This document shows, piece by piece, positions 8,367-17,602 of a DNA stretch of 64,000 bases. Within the stretch, counting starts at the first letter, position 1; every line of letters begins with the position of its first letter. Source of the stretch: a virus. The stretch spans positions 1 to 64,000 of the IMG/VR virus record IMGVR_UViG_3300030380_006811. One strand, given 5' to 3'. The position numbers and the translations under genes were made by a program. Below the pieces are notes generated by a model that was given only the letters and a program-made list of their open reading frames with translations, did no database searches and was not told the origin of the DNA.

Positions 8367-8571
8367 AAGACATATTGCAAAAACAATTTCATGGAGAATA
8401 ATAGGAACACTAGATACAATAATACTTTCAGGAATAATAACGGGTTCATGGGAGATAGGATTGGCTATTGGAGGCGTAGAAGTAATTACCAAAATGGTAC
8501 TATATTTCCTACACGAAAGGGCTTGGTATAAATTAAGTAAGTTTGGAATAAATGGTAAAAAACAAACCTAA
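8353..8571 (+). CDS. DUF2061 small membrane protein
   Basis: A 72-residue protein with two predicted membrane helices and the DUF2061 signature: a KRHIAKTISWRIIGTLDT start, a GGVEVITKMVLYFLHERAWYKL centre. DUF2061 proteins are frequent neighbours of cysC and cell-surface glycan genes; their function is unknown. The gene overlaps the nucleotidyltransferase by 14 nt and the next gene by 20 nt, so it is firmly part of this operon. Confidence 0.82.
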   Translation: MVSYKRHIAKTISWRIIGTLDTIILSGIITGSWEIGLAIGGVEVITKMVLYFLHERAWYKLSKFGINGKKQT

Positions 8572-11500
8572 AATTTTTGCCCATGGTAGTTACATTGGGA
8601 CTACAGGTTATGCTAATCATACAAGGTCTTTTTATAGAGAACTTTCCCACTATTATGATTTAAAAGTTAGAAATTTTACTATAGGCAAATCATGGGATGG
8701 TTTTAATGATGAACCCCACAATAGTGAAAACTATATTAATGATTTAGATAAAAAATTATTAGTAGAACAATCTTTATGGAATAATGATAATGAATTAAAT
8801 CACCATTCGTTTTATTCTGAATATCCTAACAATTTTAATCATAATGTAAATATTGTTTTAAATGAAACAAACCACCATTTTTTCTACCAGAATTATGATG
8901 GCCCTAAAATAGCATATAATGTTTGGGAATCAACAAGGCAACCAGAAGGATTTTTTAACCAATTAAAAACTTTTGATCAAGTTTGGGTAGCATCTAAATG
9001 GCAAAAAGAATGTACAATAGAACAAGGAATAGAAGCCGATAAAATCAAAGTAATACCCGAAGCAGTAGATGGATCAATTTTCCAACCAAATGATAATGCT
9101 ACTCTCCCAGAATATAATGATAAAAGGTTTAAGTTTGTATTATTTGGGAGATTTGATTATAGAAAAGCAACTAAAGAAATTATAGAATCTTTTTTAAAAG
9201 AATTTAATAAAGATGAACCTGTAGATTTAATAGTATCAATTGATAACCCATATGCTAAGGATAAATTTGAATCCACAGAAGATAGATTAAAACATTATAA
9301 ATTAAATGACCCCAGAATTAAAATTAAACACTTTCCTACTAGAAAAGAATATATAAAATATTTACAAAAAGGTCATGTATTTCTGTCATGTGCTCGAGCT
9401 GAAGGGTGGAATTTACCTTTAATTGAAGCTATGGCCTGTGGTACACCTTCAATATACTCTAATTGTAGCGCCCAGCTGGAATTTGCAGAAGGGTTAGGAT
9501 TACCTGTAGATATTAAGTCTATGTCAGAAGCTAAACAGGGAGAATATAGTAGCTTTTCTCAATCCTTATTAGCTGGAGAATTTTATGAACCAGACTTTGA
9601 TCATTTAAGAAAAGTAATGAGGGATGCTTATAAAAATTATAAACACCACAAAAAACAAGCATTAAAAGAATCAAAAATAATCAGAAAAAAGTTTACATGG
9701 AAAAATGCAGCTAAGTTAGCAGGTAAAGAAATAGAATCTTTACTAAATAATCTACCAAAGAATAAAATAGAAATAAGCTTTAATTTAGGACCAAAAGTAG
9801 AAGTATTAGGACATCATAATAATAATTATTTTATTGAATTTATAAATGGCGATACTAATGAAGTAATACATAGTGATACTATAAGTAATAATATGTGGAC
9901 TAAATGTAGTAAATCTTATTATATACCCTGGATAATTAAAGTAAATGGTAAAATTGTACATAGATTTAACCTTACAAATAATAAAGTTAGAATTAACTTT
10001 GAATCTAAATCTATTGGAGATACAATAGCATGGATCCCCCAAGTTTTAGAATTTTATAAAAAACATAAATGTGAAGTTGTCGTAAGCACCCACCATAATA
10101 GTTGGTTCCAAACACTACCAGAATATAAAGATTTAACTTTTATAAAACCTGGATCAGCATATGATGCTTATGTTATATATGAAATTGGTTGGTTTAGAGA
10201 TGAAGATGGTGGGTGGAAAAATTTTAATAATCACCCAACTCAAGTAAATACTATTCCTCTAATTCAAGCTGCATCTGATATTTTAGGTTTACCTTATAAA
10301 GAATTACATTATGGTATTAACTTTACCCCTAAAAAAAGGCCTATAAAAAACAAATATATTTGTATAGGTCCAAGATCAACAGCTGGGTTAAAAGAATGGC
10401 CTTATGAAAGTTGGAAAAAATTAGTAAAAAAATTACATAGTAAGGGGTATAAAGTAGTTAATCTATCCAAAGAAGGATTTAAAGGAACAAATATAATAGA
10501 TAAAAAAAATCTAAAATGGGAAGATACATTAAACTATCTGCATCATGCTGATTTATTCATAGGATTAGGCTCAGGTTTATCTTGGGTAAATTGGGTATTG
10601 GATAAACATACTATAATGATTAATAATTTTATTCCTTATGGGTATGAATTTACTCATAATTTAACTAAAATAGAAAATCATAGTGTATGTAATAATTGCT
10701 GGGTAAGTAAAGAATTAGTATTTGATGCTGGTGATTGGGATTGGTGTGGAAAACACCAAGGAACAGATTTACAACATATATGTCAAAAATCAATTACAGT
10801 TGATCAAGTTTATAATGAAGTTATAAATTACCTTTACCCAAAAAACAATAATAATTTTATATGGATAACAGGAGGTGATAAATCTTATCTTCCTATGATA
10901 AAAGTATTAGCTAAAAGTTTATTAAAATATTCTAAACATAAATTAATAGTGTATGGATTTAACTGTGATTCGAATATAGAATTGCCTAATGTTATAAACA
11001 AAAGAATAAATTATAGACCAAAACCTAAAACTCAACCTACGGGTGAACTTGATTTATTTAATAAAGATTATTCTATTTATTTTGCTAAATATTTAGCCAG
11101 CATAGATTCTTTAAACGAACCTTATGATAAATTTGCTTGGATAGATGGAGATGCCTTTGCAACAGAAAATATAGATAAATCTATAAAATATATAAATAAT
11201 TTAAAGGATTATCCTTTATTTATGACTTATTATCATCAAGATATAAATCATTGGAGAACCCATAAGGATATAAGATTAGAAGGTAATTATGGGGGCGAAT
11301 TAGCAGCATTAAAGGGTATTCAAAGAAACCCTAATGGTAAACTAATTGCTACTGGTTTTTATTTTTATGATAAACGAAGTAAATCATTTTTTGAAAAATG
11401 TATTCAATGGAATAAAGATTTAAATAAATATAGTGTAAAAATATATGCTGATGATAATGCATTTTCAGAGGAAAGAGTAGCTAATAACATCCTATGGGAA

Positions 11501-12286
11501 GAAAACAAAAAATTAGATTTGCCTATAACTTGGAATAATTATTATAGTTCTGAGGATGAAACTAAAGTTAATCCTTATTTTTTAAAACAAGGATTTGACG
11601 TAATGTATGACAAAAGCAATCTTGACCCCTATTTTATTCATGGGCCTGACCCCTCAGTAAAACAAAAAAACGCAGATATTTTAAATAATTCTTTTAAGGA
11701 TTATCAAACAACAAAACTAATGATAGTTGCTCATCCTGATGATGAATTAATTTTTGGAGGTGCAGAACTAATTAACCATGGCCCAAAATATAAAGTAGTC
11801 TGTATAACAAATAAAAATAATGAAATTAGAAGTAAAGAGTTCCAGAACGTAATGAAAGCTTTAAATATAGGCTCTTATGAAATGTGGGACTTTAAAGATT
11901 CACTTTATGATGAAAGTGAAATTTATGATTTAAATCTTTTTAAAAACTTACTATCCAAAAATTGGGAAAAAATTGTAACCCATAATCCTATAGGGGAATA
12001 TGGCCACCCTAAACATAAAAGATTATTTGAAACTATTAAAAAATTAGCTACTGAATTTTATGTTTTTAGTAAAAATTCTACAAAATTACCAAAAAATATC
12101 TTAGATAAAAAATTAAAATTATTAAAATTATATAAATCCGAACAGCCTGTTATTAATCAATTATTAACTAAAAATGGTGATTGGTTTAAAAGTAATTCTA
12201 ATACTAATTATATAGAGTATGAATCCATTACTAAGTATGATAAAAATAAAGACATAACCCCTTATATCGCATGTTATGATAAATAA
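8552..12286 (+). CDS. Four-domain glycosyltransferase: GT4 + O-heptosyltransferase-like + GT-A + PIG-L deacetylase
   Basis: A 1244-residue soluble protein. Residues about 1-400 are a GT4/GT-B glycosyltransferase (VLFGRFDYRKATKEI; ARAEGWNLPLIEAMACG near 285-300). Residues about 410-765 match the Aah/TibC-type O-heptosyltransferase pattern: SIGDTIAWIPQVLEFYKKH, a Rossmann half with GPRSTAGLKEWPYESWKKL, GLGSGLSWVNW, and a cysteine finger (CNNCW, GDWDWC, C in HICQKSI, about 713-750) like the metal-binding finger of TibC. Residues about 770-1020 form a GT-A-like domain with IDGDAF as DxD. Residues about 1050-1170 are a PIG-L/LmbE deacetylase (AHPDDE near 1059, GEYGHPKH near 1148). This suggests stepwise assembly and deacetylation of a glycan on one polypeptide. 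The acceptor is unknown; virion protein or host surface are both possible. Confidence 0.85.
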   Translation: MVKNKPKIFAHGSYIGTTGYANHTRSFYRELSHYYDLKVRNFTIGKSWDGFNDEPHNSENYINDLDKKLLVEQSLWNNDNELNHHSFYSEYPNNFNHNVNIVLNETNHHFFYQNYDGPKIAYNVWESTRQPEGFFNQLKTFDQVWVASKWQKECTIEQGIEADKIKVIPEAVDGSIFQPNDNATLPEYNDKRFKFVLFGRFDYRKATKEIIESFLKEFNKDEPVDLIVSIDNPYAKDKFESTEDRLKHYKLNDPRIKIKHFPTRKEYIKYLQKGHVFLSCARAEGWNLPLIEAMACGTPSIYSNCSAQLEFAEGLGLPVDIKSMSEAKQGEYSSFSQSLLAGEFYEPDFDHLRKVMRDAYKNYKHHKKQALKESKIIRKKFTWKNAAKLAGKEIESLLNNLPKNKIEISFNLGPKVEVLGHHNNNYFIEFINGDTNEVIHSDTISNNMWTKCSKSYYIPWIIKVNGKIVHRFNLTNNKVRINFESKSIGDTIAWIPQVLEFYKKHKCEVVVSTHHNSWFQTLPEYKDLTFIKPGSAYDAYVIYEIGWFRDEDGGWKNFNNHPTQVNTIPLIQAASDILGLPYKELHYGINFTPKKRPIKNKYICIGPRSTAGLKEWPYESWKKLVKKLHSKGYKVVNLSKEGFKGTNIIDKKNLKWEDTLNYLHHADLFIGLGSGLSWVNWVLDKHTIMINNFIPYGYEFTHNLTKIENHSVCNNCWVSKELVFDAGDWDWCGKHQGTDLQHICQKSITVDQVYNEVINYLYPKNNNNFIWITGGDKSYLPMIKVLAKSLLKYSKHKLIVYGFNCDSNIELPNVINKRINYRPKPKTQPTGELDLFNKDYSIYFAKYLASIDSLNEPYDKFAWIDGDAFATENIDKSIKYINNLKDYPLFMTYYHQDINHWRTHKDIRLEGNYGGELAALKGIQRNPNGKLIATGFYFYDKRSKSFFEKCIQWNKDLNKYSVKIYADDNAFSEERVANNILWEENKKLDLPITWNNYYSSEDETKVNPYFLKQGFDVMYDKSNLDPYFIHGPDPSVKQKNADILNNSFKDYQTTKLMIVAHPDDELIFGGAELINHGPKYKVVCITNKNNEIRSKEFQNVMKALNIGSYEMWDFKDSLYDESEIYDLNLFKNLLSKNWEKIVTHNPIGEYGHPKHKRLFETIKKLATEFYVFSKNSTKLPKNILDKKLKLLKLYKSEQPVINQLLTKNGDWFKSNSNTNYIEYESITKYDKNKDITPYIACYDK

Positions 12287-13232
12287 AAATTTAATAATTA
12301 TTTTAAGTCATTGTGACACTGAAGAAAAAATTAAGATATTAGATGATAATATTAAACAATTAAAATCTAATGGTTTTGATATACTACTTACATCTCATGT
12401 TCCTTTACCTAAAAGTATCCAATCCCAAATAGAATATTTTATTTATGATAAAAGTAATCCTATATTACATTGGCCTCAAAGGGGAATGGTATATTGGAAA
12501 ACTATTACATTAGGCCAAGAAAATTATGATTTAGTTAACATACTCCCAGACTATGGGTGGACAGCCTTTAATCAATTTTTGACTTCAAGTCATTTGGGAT
12601 TATCTTTAGATTATGACCAATACAGTTTTATTAATTATGATACTATACTTACACCTTTAATGTTTGAAACTTTAAAATCACCTCAAAGTTTTGTTACAAG
12701 TAAAGTTTATGCTAAAGAAAATGAAAAAGGTTTTCGTTTCCCTAGCTTTATGCTTAATATTCTAAATAAAGAAAATCTAAAAAAATTACTTCCTTTAATA
12801 TCACAAGAACAATATATTGATGGGTCAATTACTACAGAACATCATGATTTTAAAGATGCTGAAACTTATTTAGGGCATTTAATATCTGTATTTAATTATG
12901 AAATTTATCCCGAAGTAGTTAAGGATCAAATTATGTATATAGACTTCCAGGATGCTTTTAATTTTAATATGGATAATAATTTATTTAAAGTATTCTACCA
13001 AAGTGTTACAGATCCTAAGGTTTACAAAACAGAACCTTCTATTTTAATTTATGATATAAAAGAAAACCTTAAAGTAAATATCAATGATAAAGAAATCTTA
13101 ATAACGGACCCATTTTTTAATTTAAAATACTCAGAAATAAATTCATTTGGATATTATTTAAATGATTCGTATATTGACCTAACCTATATATTTAAGGAAA
13201 AAAGAACAACATCTATAGATACTAATGATTAA
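12276..13232 (+). CDS. Putative glycosyltransferase-like protein
   Basis: A 318-residue protein overlapping the previous gene by 11 nt. The start (NLIIILSHCDTEEKIKILDDNIKQLKSNGFDILLTSHVPLP) looks like the first Rossmann-like unit of GT-A enzymes, with a DYDQYSFINYDTILT segment (about residues 111-125) where an acidic metal motif is expected. I do not see a clear DxD, so activity is uncertain. There are no membrane segments. Context between a glycosyltransferase and sugar SDR enzymes favours a glycan-modifying role. Confidence 0.5.
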   Translation: MINKNLIIILSHCDTEEKIKILDDNIKQLKSNGFDILLTSHVPLPKSIQSQIEYFIYDKSNPILHWPQRGMVYWKTITLGQENYDLVNILPDYGWTAFNQFLTSSHLGLSLDYDQYSFINYDTILTPLMFETLKSPQSFVTSKVYAKENEKGFRFPSFMLNILNKENLKKLLPLISQEQYIDGSITTEHHDFKDAETYLGHLISVFNYEIYPEVVKDQIMYIDFQDAFNFNMDNNLFKVFYQSVTDPKVYKTEPSILIYDIKENLKVNINDKEILITDPFFNLKYSEINSFGYYLNDSYIDLTYIFKEKRTTSIDTND

Positions 13233-14157
13233 AAATAAAAAAATATTCATAACTGGAGGAGCAGGATATTTAGGTAAAAATTTAGTTAAACGTTACTATA
13301 ATGATAATGAAATAACTATTTACTCTAGAGATGAAGCCAAACATTATTATTTAAAAAAATATTTCCCAAATATAAAATGTATAATTGGAGATATTAGAAA
13401 TTTTGATTTATTAAAAAGAGCATCTATAGGTCATAACATTGGTATATTTGCTGCTTCACTAAAACAAATTAGTGCCGTAGATGAAAATGTAGAAGAAAGT
13501 GTTAAAGTGTTAATTGATGGGGCTCTTAATTCAAGGAGGGCAGCGGAAGAAAATAATTTTGAAGCTGCATGTTTTATATCGTCTGATAAATCTAGGGCTG
13601 CTACTACCTTATATGGGGCAATGAAATTTATAGCTGGCGAATCATTTATAGTAAACTCAGATAAATCTAATGTAAAATTATCTTCTGCTATATATGGAAA
13701 TGTTTTAAACTCTACAGGTAGTATAATTCCTTTAATTTGGGATTCTATTAATAAAGGATATGAATTAACTTTATACTCTGAAGAAATGACTCGATTTATG
13801 ATTGATATAGAAGATGCTATGGATTTAATTGAGTTAGGGTTAAAAGTAGATGGATATAATGTAATACCTAATTTACGTTCTTTTTTAGTTAAAGATTTAT
13901 TTGAAATATATGCAGATAAATTTGGATTAAAATACAAAAAAGGCACACCTAGAGTATCAGAAAAAACCCATGAAATAATGGTTAGTAAAGAAGAATCTCC
14001 TAGAACATTTTATAATAAAATAGATGATACTTATTATATGCATTATGAAAAAATATTTGATAATAGTTTAAATAATGAATTTAGTAGTTATGAAACAACT
14101 GTATCAAAACAAGAATTAATTAAAATTTTAAATCATTATAATTTTTTTAAACCATGA
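13225..14157 (+). CDS. Extended SDR nucleotide-sugar enzyme (PseB/FlaA1/CapD-like)
   Basis: A 310-residue short-chain dehydrogenase/reductase. The NAD(P) motif is TGGAGYLG (about residues 9-16), and GDIR follows at about 55. SSDKSRAATTLYGAMKF (about 113-129) corresponds to the STDKAxxPxxxxGATK region of UDP-GlcNAc 4,6-dehydratases and contains YxxxK. NLRSFLVKDLFEI and a C-terminal EESPRTFYNK segment also fit polysaccharide-biosynthesis SDRs. The likely reaction is dehydration or epimerisation of a UDP-sugar in the cytoplasm. The gene overlaps both neighbours by 4-8 nt. Confidence 0.78.
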   Translation: MIKNKKIFITGGAGYLGKNLVKRYYNDNEITIYSRDEAKHYYLKKYFPNIKCIIGDIRNFDLLKRASIGHNIGIFAASLKQISAVDENVEESVKVLIDGALNSRRAAEENNFEAACFISSDKSRAATTLYGAMKFIAGESFIVNSDKSNVKLSSAIYGNVLNSTGSIIPLIWDSINKGYELTLYSEEMTRFMIDIEDAMDLIELGLKVDGYNVIPNLRSFLVKDLFEIYADKFGLKYKKGTPRVSEKTHEIMVSKEESPRTFYNKIDDTYYMHYEKIFDNSLNNEFSSYETTVSKQELIKILNHYNFFKP

Positions 14158-14885
14158 AAGTATTAATATTAGGACATAAAGGGATGTTAGGTCATATGGT
14201 TCATAAATTCTTTCAAGATAAAGGAATAGAATGTGTAACTACTGACTGCAGATGGCCTTCAACTTGTTTTAAACAAGTAGTACAAAATTTTGATGGGGCT
14301 TATATTATTAATTGTATAGGAGCTATACACCAGAGATCAACAGATTTTCAAGTAAATTGGGAATTACCTAAATGGCTAGAAAATAATTCTTCAAAATATG
14401 TAGAAAATTTCACAGCTAAAATAATCCACCCAGGAACTGATTGCGAAATAGACGATGATGATTATGGTAATTCTAAAAGAATAGCTGCTGAATGGATTAA
14501 AAAAAAGTCAAAAAATACTAAGATCATTAAAACCTCTATATTAGGTCCTGAATTGAATACTAATGCAAGCTTAATGGAATGGTTTTTATCTCAACAGGAA
14601 GAAATTAATGGGTACTCAGATTGTTATTGGAATGGGAATACTACTTTAACTTGGGCCCAATATTGTCTTTATTTAATGTATCATTGGGAAAATTTACCTA
14701 TTGAAAATATATTAGAGGGAGAATGTATTTCTAAATATGAATTACTTTTGTTATTAAAAGAAATATATAATAAAAATATTACTATTAACCCCGTTAATTT
14801 TCCTTCAATAAATAAATGTTTAAAGGGAACAATAAAAACTTTACCCTTAAGAGAACAATTAGTGGCATTAAAAGAATTTTATTAA
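14154..14885 (+). CDS. SDR sugar reductase, RmlD-like
   Basis: A 243-residue SDR with an N-terminal nucleotide motif LILGHKGMLGHMV (GxxGxxG, residues 4-16), an NCIGAIHQR segment and YGNSK (YxxxK, about residue 103). It resembles RmlD-type dTDP-4-keto-sugar reductases but is shorter (typically about 290). ATGA-type overlap with the upstream dehydratase-like gene suggests the pair acts in sequence: a 4-keto sugar is made and then reduced. This is the last gene of the sugar island; the next gene restarts the tail module behind a late-type motif. Confidence 0.75.
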   Translation: MKVLILGHKGMLGHMVHKFFQDKGIECVTTDCRWPSTCFKQVVQNFDGAYIINCIGAIHQRSTDFQVNWELPKWLENNSSKYVENFTAKIIHPGTDCEIDDDDYGNSKRIAAEWIKKKSKNTKIIKTSILGPELNTNASLMEWFLSQQEEINGYSDCYWNGNTTLTWAQYCLYLMYHWENLPIENILEGECISKYELLLLLKEIYNKNITINPVNFPSINKCLKGTIKTLPLREQLVALKEFY

Positions 14886-14900
14886 TATTTATAATAAAAT
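14886..14900 (+). promoter_or_regulatory. Late-type promoter motif
   Basis: TATTTATAATAAAAT, a perfect copy starting 1 nt after the upstream stop codon and ending 4 nt before the ATG at 14905. If it is a promoter, the transcript would be almost leaderless. Confidence 0.65.
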
Positions 14901-14904
14901 AAAA

Positions 14905-15156
14905 ATGAAAAAAATAAAGTTATCACAAGAAGAGTTGCAACAATTAAAAGATTTTCAAAAGAAAGATAATGAAATTACTTTTACTTTAGGTCAAATTGAG
15001 TTAAGAAAGATTTATTTAGAAAAAGAAAAACAAAATCTTCAAACCCAATACCAAACCCTTCTTCAAAACCAAGAGAAAGTAGGCAAAGAACTACAGGAAA
15101 AATATGGAGACGGTAATATTGATCTAGAAAAGGGAGAATTCATTAGTTCAGAATAG
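14905..15156 (+). CDS. Small coiled-coil protein, unknown function
   Basis: An 83-residue Glu/Gln/Lys-rich, almost entirely helical protein; a coiled coil is likely between residues 5 and 65, followed by a KYGDGNIDLEKGEF tail. No enzymatic motif. It sits between the sugar island and the sheath gene with its own upstream late motif, which suggests a structural or assembly role. Confidence 0.6.
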   Translation: MKKIKLSQEELQQLKDFQKKDNEITFTLGQIELRKIYLEKEKQNLQTQYQTLLQNQEKVGKELQEKYGDGNIDLEKGEFISSE

Positions 15157-15176
15157 TTCTTTGAGAAAATCTTTAA

Positions 15177-15191
15177 TATGTATAATAAAAC
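15177..15191 (+). promoter_or_regulatory. Late-type promoter motif (TATG variant)
   Basis: TATGTATAATAAAAC, 23 nt before the sheath ATG. Confidence 0.55.
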
Positions 15192-15214
15192 AATATTAAA
15201 AATAACATATAAAG

Positions 15215-17560
15215 ATGGCAGAAACATTATTATCTCCAGGTGTATTAGCTAGAGAAAACGACCAATCATTTATCCAACAACAACCAGCAGAAGTTGGTGC
15301 AGCTATTATTGGACCAACTGCTTTAGGTCCTGTTGAAGTGCCTACATTGGTTACTTCTTTTAGTGAATACTCAGCAATCTTTGGTACTACAGTACAGAGT
15401 GCTTCAGTTGCTTATTCATATTTAACTTCATTAGCGGCAAATAATTATTTTCAAAGTGGTGGAACAAGTTTATTAGTTACTAGAGTTGTACCTGAAACAT
15501 TCACACCCGCTTCAAGTTCATTTATTCAAACAGTAGATGATTCTGCTATTAAAGCTGACGTTGGAAGTGAAGCTGATTTATTTGCAGCAGGGGTAAACAC
15601 AGGAACTACTTGGGTTGATGCAGATTACACTAGTGCTACATTTACTACGAATGGAAGCGGTACAGGAGCTACATTTAATCTTACAGCAGCTTCAAACGCT
15701 ATTACAAAAATAACAGCATCTGCAGGAGGTGAGGGTTATGCAATTGGAGAACAACTTACTTTTTCAAGTGGAAATAATGGTGGTTCCCCTTTAGTAGCAA
15801 CAGAATTATCAGCATCAGCTACGTTTTCGAATAGTGATACTTATGATGCAGCTACTATAACATCAAACCCATCTTCAACAACATCTACATCAGCAACAGG
15901 CCAAGCTTGGTCTTTAACATTTGCTGGAGGAACAGGAGCTTCATCGTTAACTACTATAACAGCTACTACAGCTGGAACTGGAGTAGTAATTGGTGACACA
16001 TTTACATGGACAGCAGCAGATTTAAATACTGCAATTGATGTTGCAGCAGGAGGGGCTTCAGCAGGAACAACAGACGTAGTACTTACGGTAGTAGCCGCGG
16101 ATTTAAATAGTAGTACTTTTGTAGTTACTTTAACCGCCGGAACTTTAGAAGATGGTGATTCACCTTTTGTACTTGAAACAATTTCAGAAGGTGAAGTAAT
16201 GAATACAGGTACAACTGAATTAACAGGAGGTGCTTTAGAAACGGGATCAGCAGAAAATGTTCGTTGGTCAATCCCTTCAGTAAATACAGCTTCAGGAACA
16301 TTTAGTTTACTAATTCGTAGAGGTGATGATAACACAAACCAACAAACAGTATTAGAACAATATAGTAATCTATCATTAGACCCTTATTCACCAAATTATA
16401 TATCAGCACAAATTGGTGATGTTACTAAAAATTTAGTTAATGAAGGAAGTGATTATTACATTCAAGAATCAGGATCTTATGCTAACTTATCAAGATATGT
16501 AAGAGTAAAATCAGTAAATTTAAAAACACCAAATTATTTTAATAATAATGGTCAAGCAAAATCAGAATTTACAGGATCTTTACCATCAGTATCTTCAGGT
16601 TCATTCAATGGAGCAGTTGGTAAAATGATAACAACAGCAGATTCTGGAAGAGTTGCTAATTTTTATGATAAAATTGGAGAAGGATCAGCATTTGATACTC
16701 AAGGATTAACTGGAAGTAGTTATGATAACGCGATTGCTTTACTAGGAAATGTAGATGAATATAAATATAATGTAATTAGTGCTCCGGGTATAATTAACTC
16801 AGTACACGCAACTCAAGCAACAAATATATTATCAAATACAATTCAAAGAGGAGATGCAATTGCAGTATTAGATTTAGTACAATATGGAAGCTCAGTATCA
16901 GCAGTATCTTCAGCAGCAGGAGCATTTGATAATAGTTATGCTGCAACATACTGGCCATGGGTTCAATTAATAGATCCTCAAACTGGAGAATTAGTATATT
17001 CACCAGCATCAACAGTAATCCCAGGAGTTTATGTATTTACAGATGCTTCAAGTGAACCATGGTTCGCTCCAGCAGGATTAACTAGAGGAGCTTTAGGACA
17101 AGTAGTTAGAGCTGAAAGAAAATTAACAGCAACAAACAGAGATACTTTATATGAAGCAAATGTTAACCCATTAGCTACTTTCCCTCAAAGTGGAGTAGTA
17201 GTATTTGGTCAAAAAACACTACAGAAAAGAGCTAGTGCTTTAGATAGAGTAAATGTTAGAAGATTATTAATTGCTCTTAAAGGATTTATTTCAGGAGTAT
17301 CTGATAACTTAGTATTTGAACAAAATACTATTGCTACTAGAAATAATTTCCTAAGTGTAGTAAACCCATATTTAGAAGGAGTACAACAAAGACAAGGATT
17401 ATTTGCATTTAAAGTTGTAATGGATGATACCAATAATACACCAACTGTAATAGATAGAAATGAGTTAGTAGGACAAATATTCTTACAACCAACTAAAACA
17501 GCTGAGTTTATTATATTAGATTTCAATGTATTACCAACTGGAGCAACTTTCCCAGCATAA
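15215..17560 (+). CDS. gp18: Contractile tail sheath protein, gp18-like, with inserted repeat domain
   Basis: A 781-residue sheath subunit, longer than T4 gp18 (659). The N-terminus (LLSPGVLARENDQSFIQQQP, AAIIGPTALGPVEVPTLVTSF) and the C-terminus (NVRRLLIALKGFISG to PTKTAEFIILDFNVLPTG) are classical sheath regions. Residues about 110-345 are a Ser/Thr/Gly/Ala-rich insertion with two related beta modules (about 145-185 and 225-265, each with a GTG.../xAITKITA...G.G..IG..xTF pattern). This insert probably protrudes from the sheath surface. The tube gene follows. Confidence 0.92.
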   Translation: MAETLLSPGVLARENDQSFIQQQPAEVGAAIIGPTALGPVEVPTLVTSFSEYSAIFGTTVQSASVAYSYLTSLAANNYFQSGGTSLLVTRVVPETFTPASSSFIQTVDDSAIKADVGSEADLFAAGVNTGTTWVDADYTSATFTTNGSGTGATFNLTAASNAITKITASAGGEGYAIGEQLTFSSGNNGGSPLVATELSASATFSNSDTYDAATITSNPSSTTSTSATGQAWSLTFAGGTGASSLTTITATTAGTGVVIGDTFTWTAADLNTAIDVAAGGASAGTTDVVLTVVAADLNSSTFVVTLTAGTLEDGDSPFVLETISEGEVMNTGTTELTGGALETGSAENVRWSIPSVNTASGTFSLLIRRGDDNTNQQTVLEQYSNLSLDPYSPNYISAQIGDVTKNLVNEGSDYYIQESGSYANLSRYVRVKSVNLKTPNYFNNNGQAKSEFTGSLPSVSSGSFNGAVGKMITTADSGRVANFYDKIGEGSAFDTQGLTGSSYDNAIALLGNVDEYKYNVISAPGIINSVHATQATNILSNTIQRGDAIAVLDLVQYGSSVSAVSSAAGAFDNSYAATYWPWVQLIDPQTGELVYSPASTVIPGVYVFTDASSEPWFAPAGLTRGALGQVVRAERKLTATNRDTLYEANVNPLATFPQSGVVVFGQKTLQKRASALDRVNVRRLLIALKGFISGVSDNLVFEQNTIATRNNFLSVVNPYLEGVQQRQGLFAFKVVMDDTNNTPTVIDRNELVGQIFLQPTKTAEFIILDFNVLPTGATFPA
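15640..16020 (+). repeat. Duplicated beta module in the tail sheath insert
   Basis: Two related segments (about 15650-15770 and 15895-16010) code for Gly/Thr/Ala-rich units with a G-x-F/W-x-L-T...I-T-x-I-T-A...G-G-x-G...I-G-(E/D)-x-(L/F)-T-(F/W) pattern. The similarity is at protein level. Confidence 0.6.
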
Positions 17561-17576
17561 AAATTTAAAAATAGAA

Positions 17577-17591
17577 TATTTATAATAAAAT
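17577..17591 (+). promoter_or_regulatory. Late-type promoter motif
   Basis: TATTTATAATAAAAT, a perfect copy ending 11 nt before the tail-tube ATG at 17603. Confidence 0.65.
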
Positions 17592-17602
17592 AAGAAAATA
17601 AA

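Noticed and set aside
13431-13946. Antisense 171-codon ORF in the SDR gene
   Set aside because: It lies entirely opposite a clear SDR gene; AT-rich codon use leaves long shadows on the other strand.
15841-16335. Antisense 164-codon ORF in the sheath gene
   Set aside because: Shadow of the Thr/Ala/Gly-rich sheath insert; no plausible protein features.
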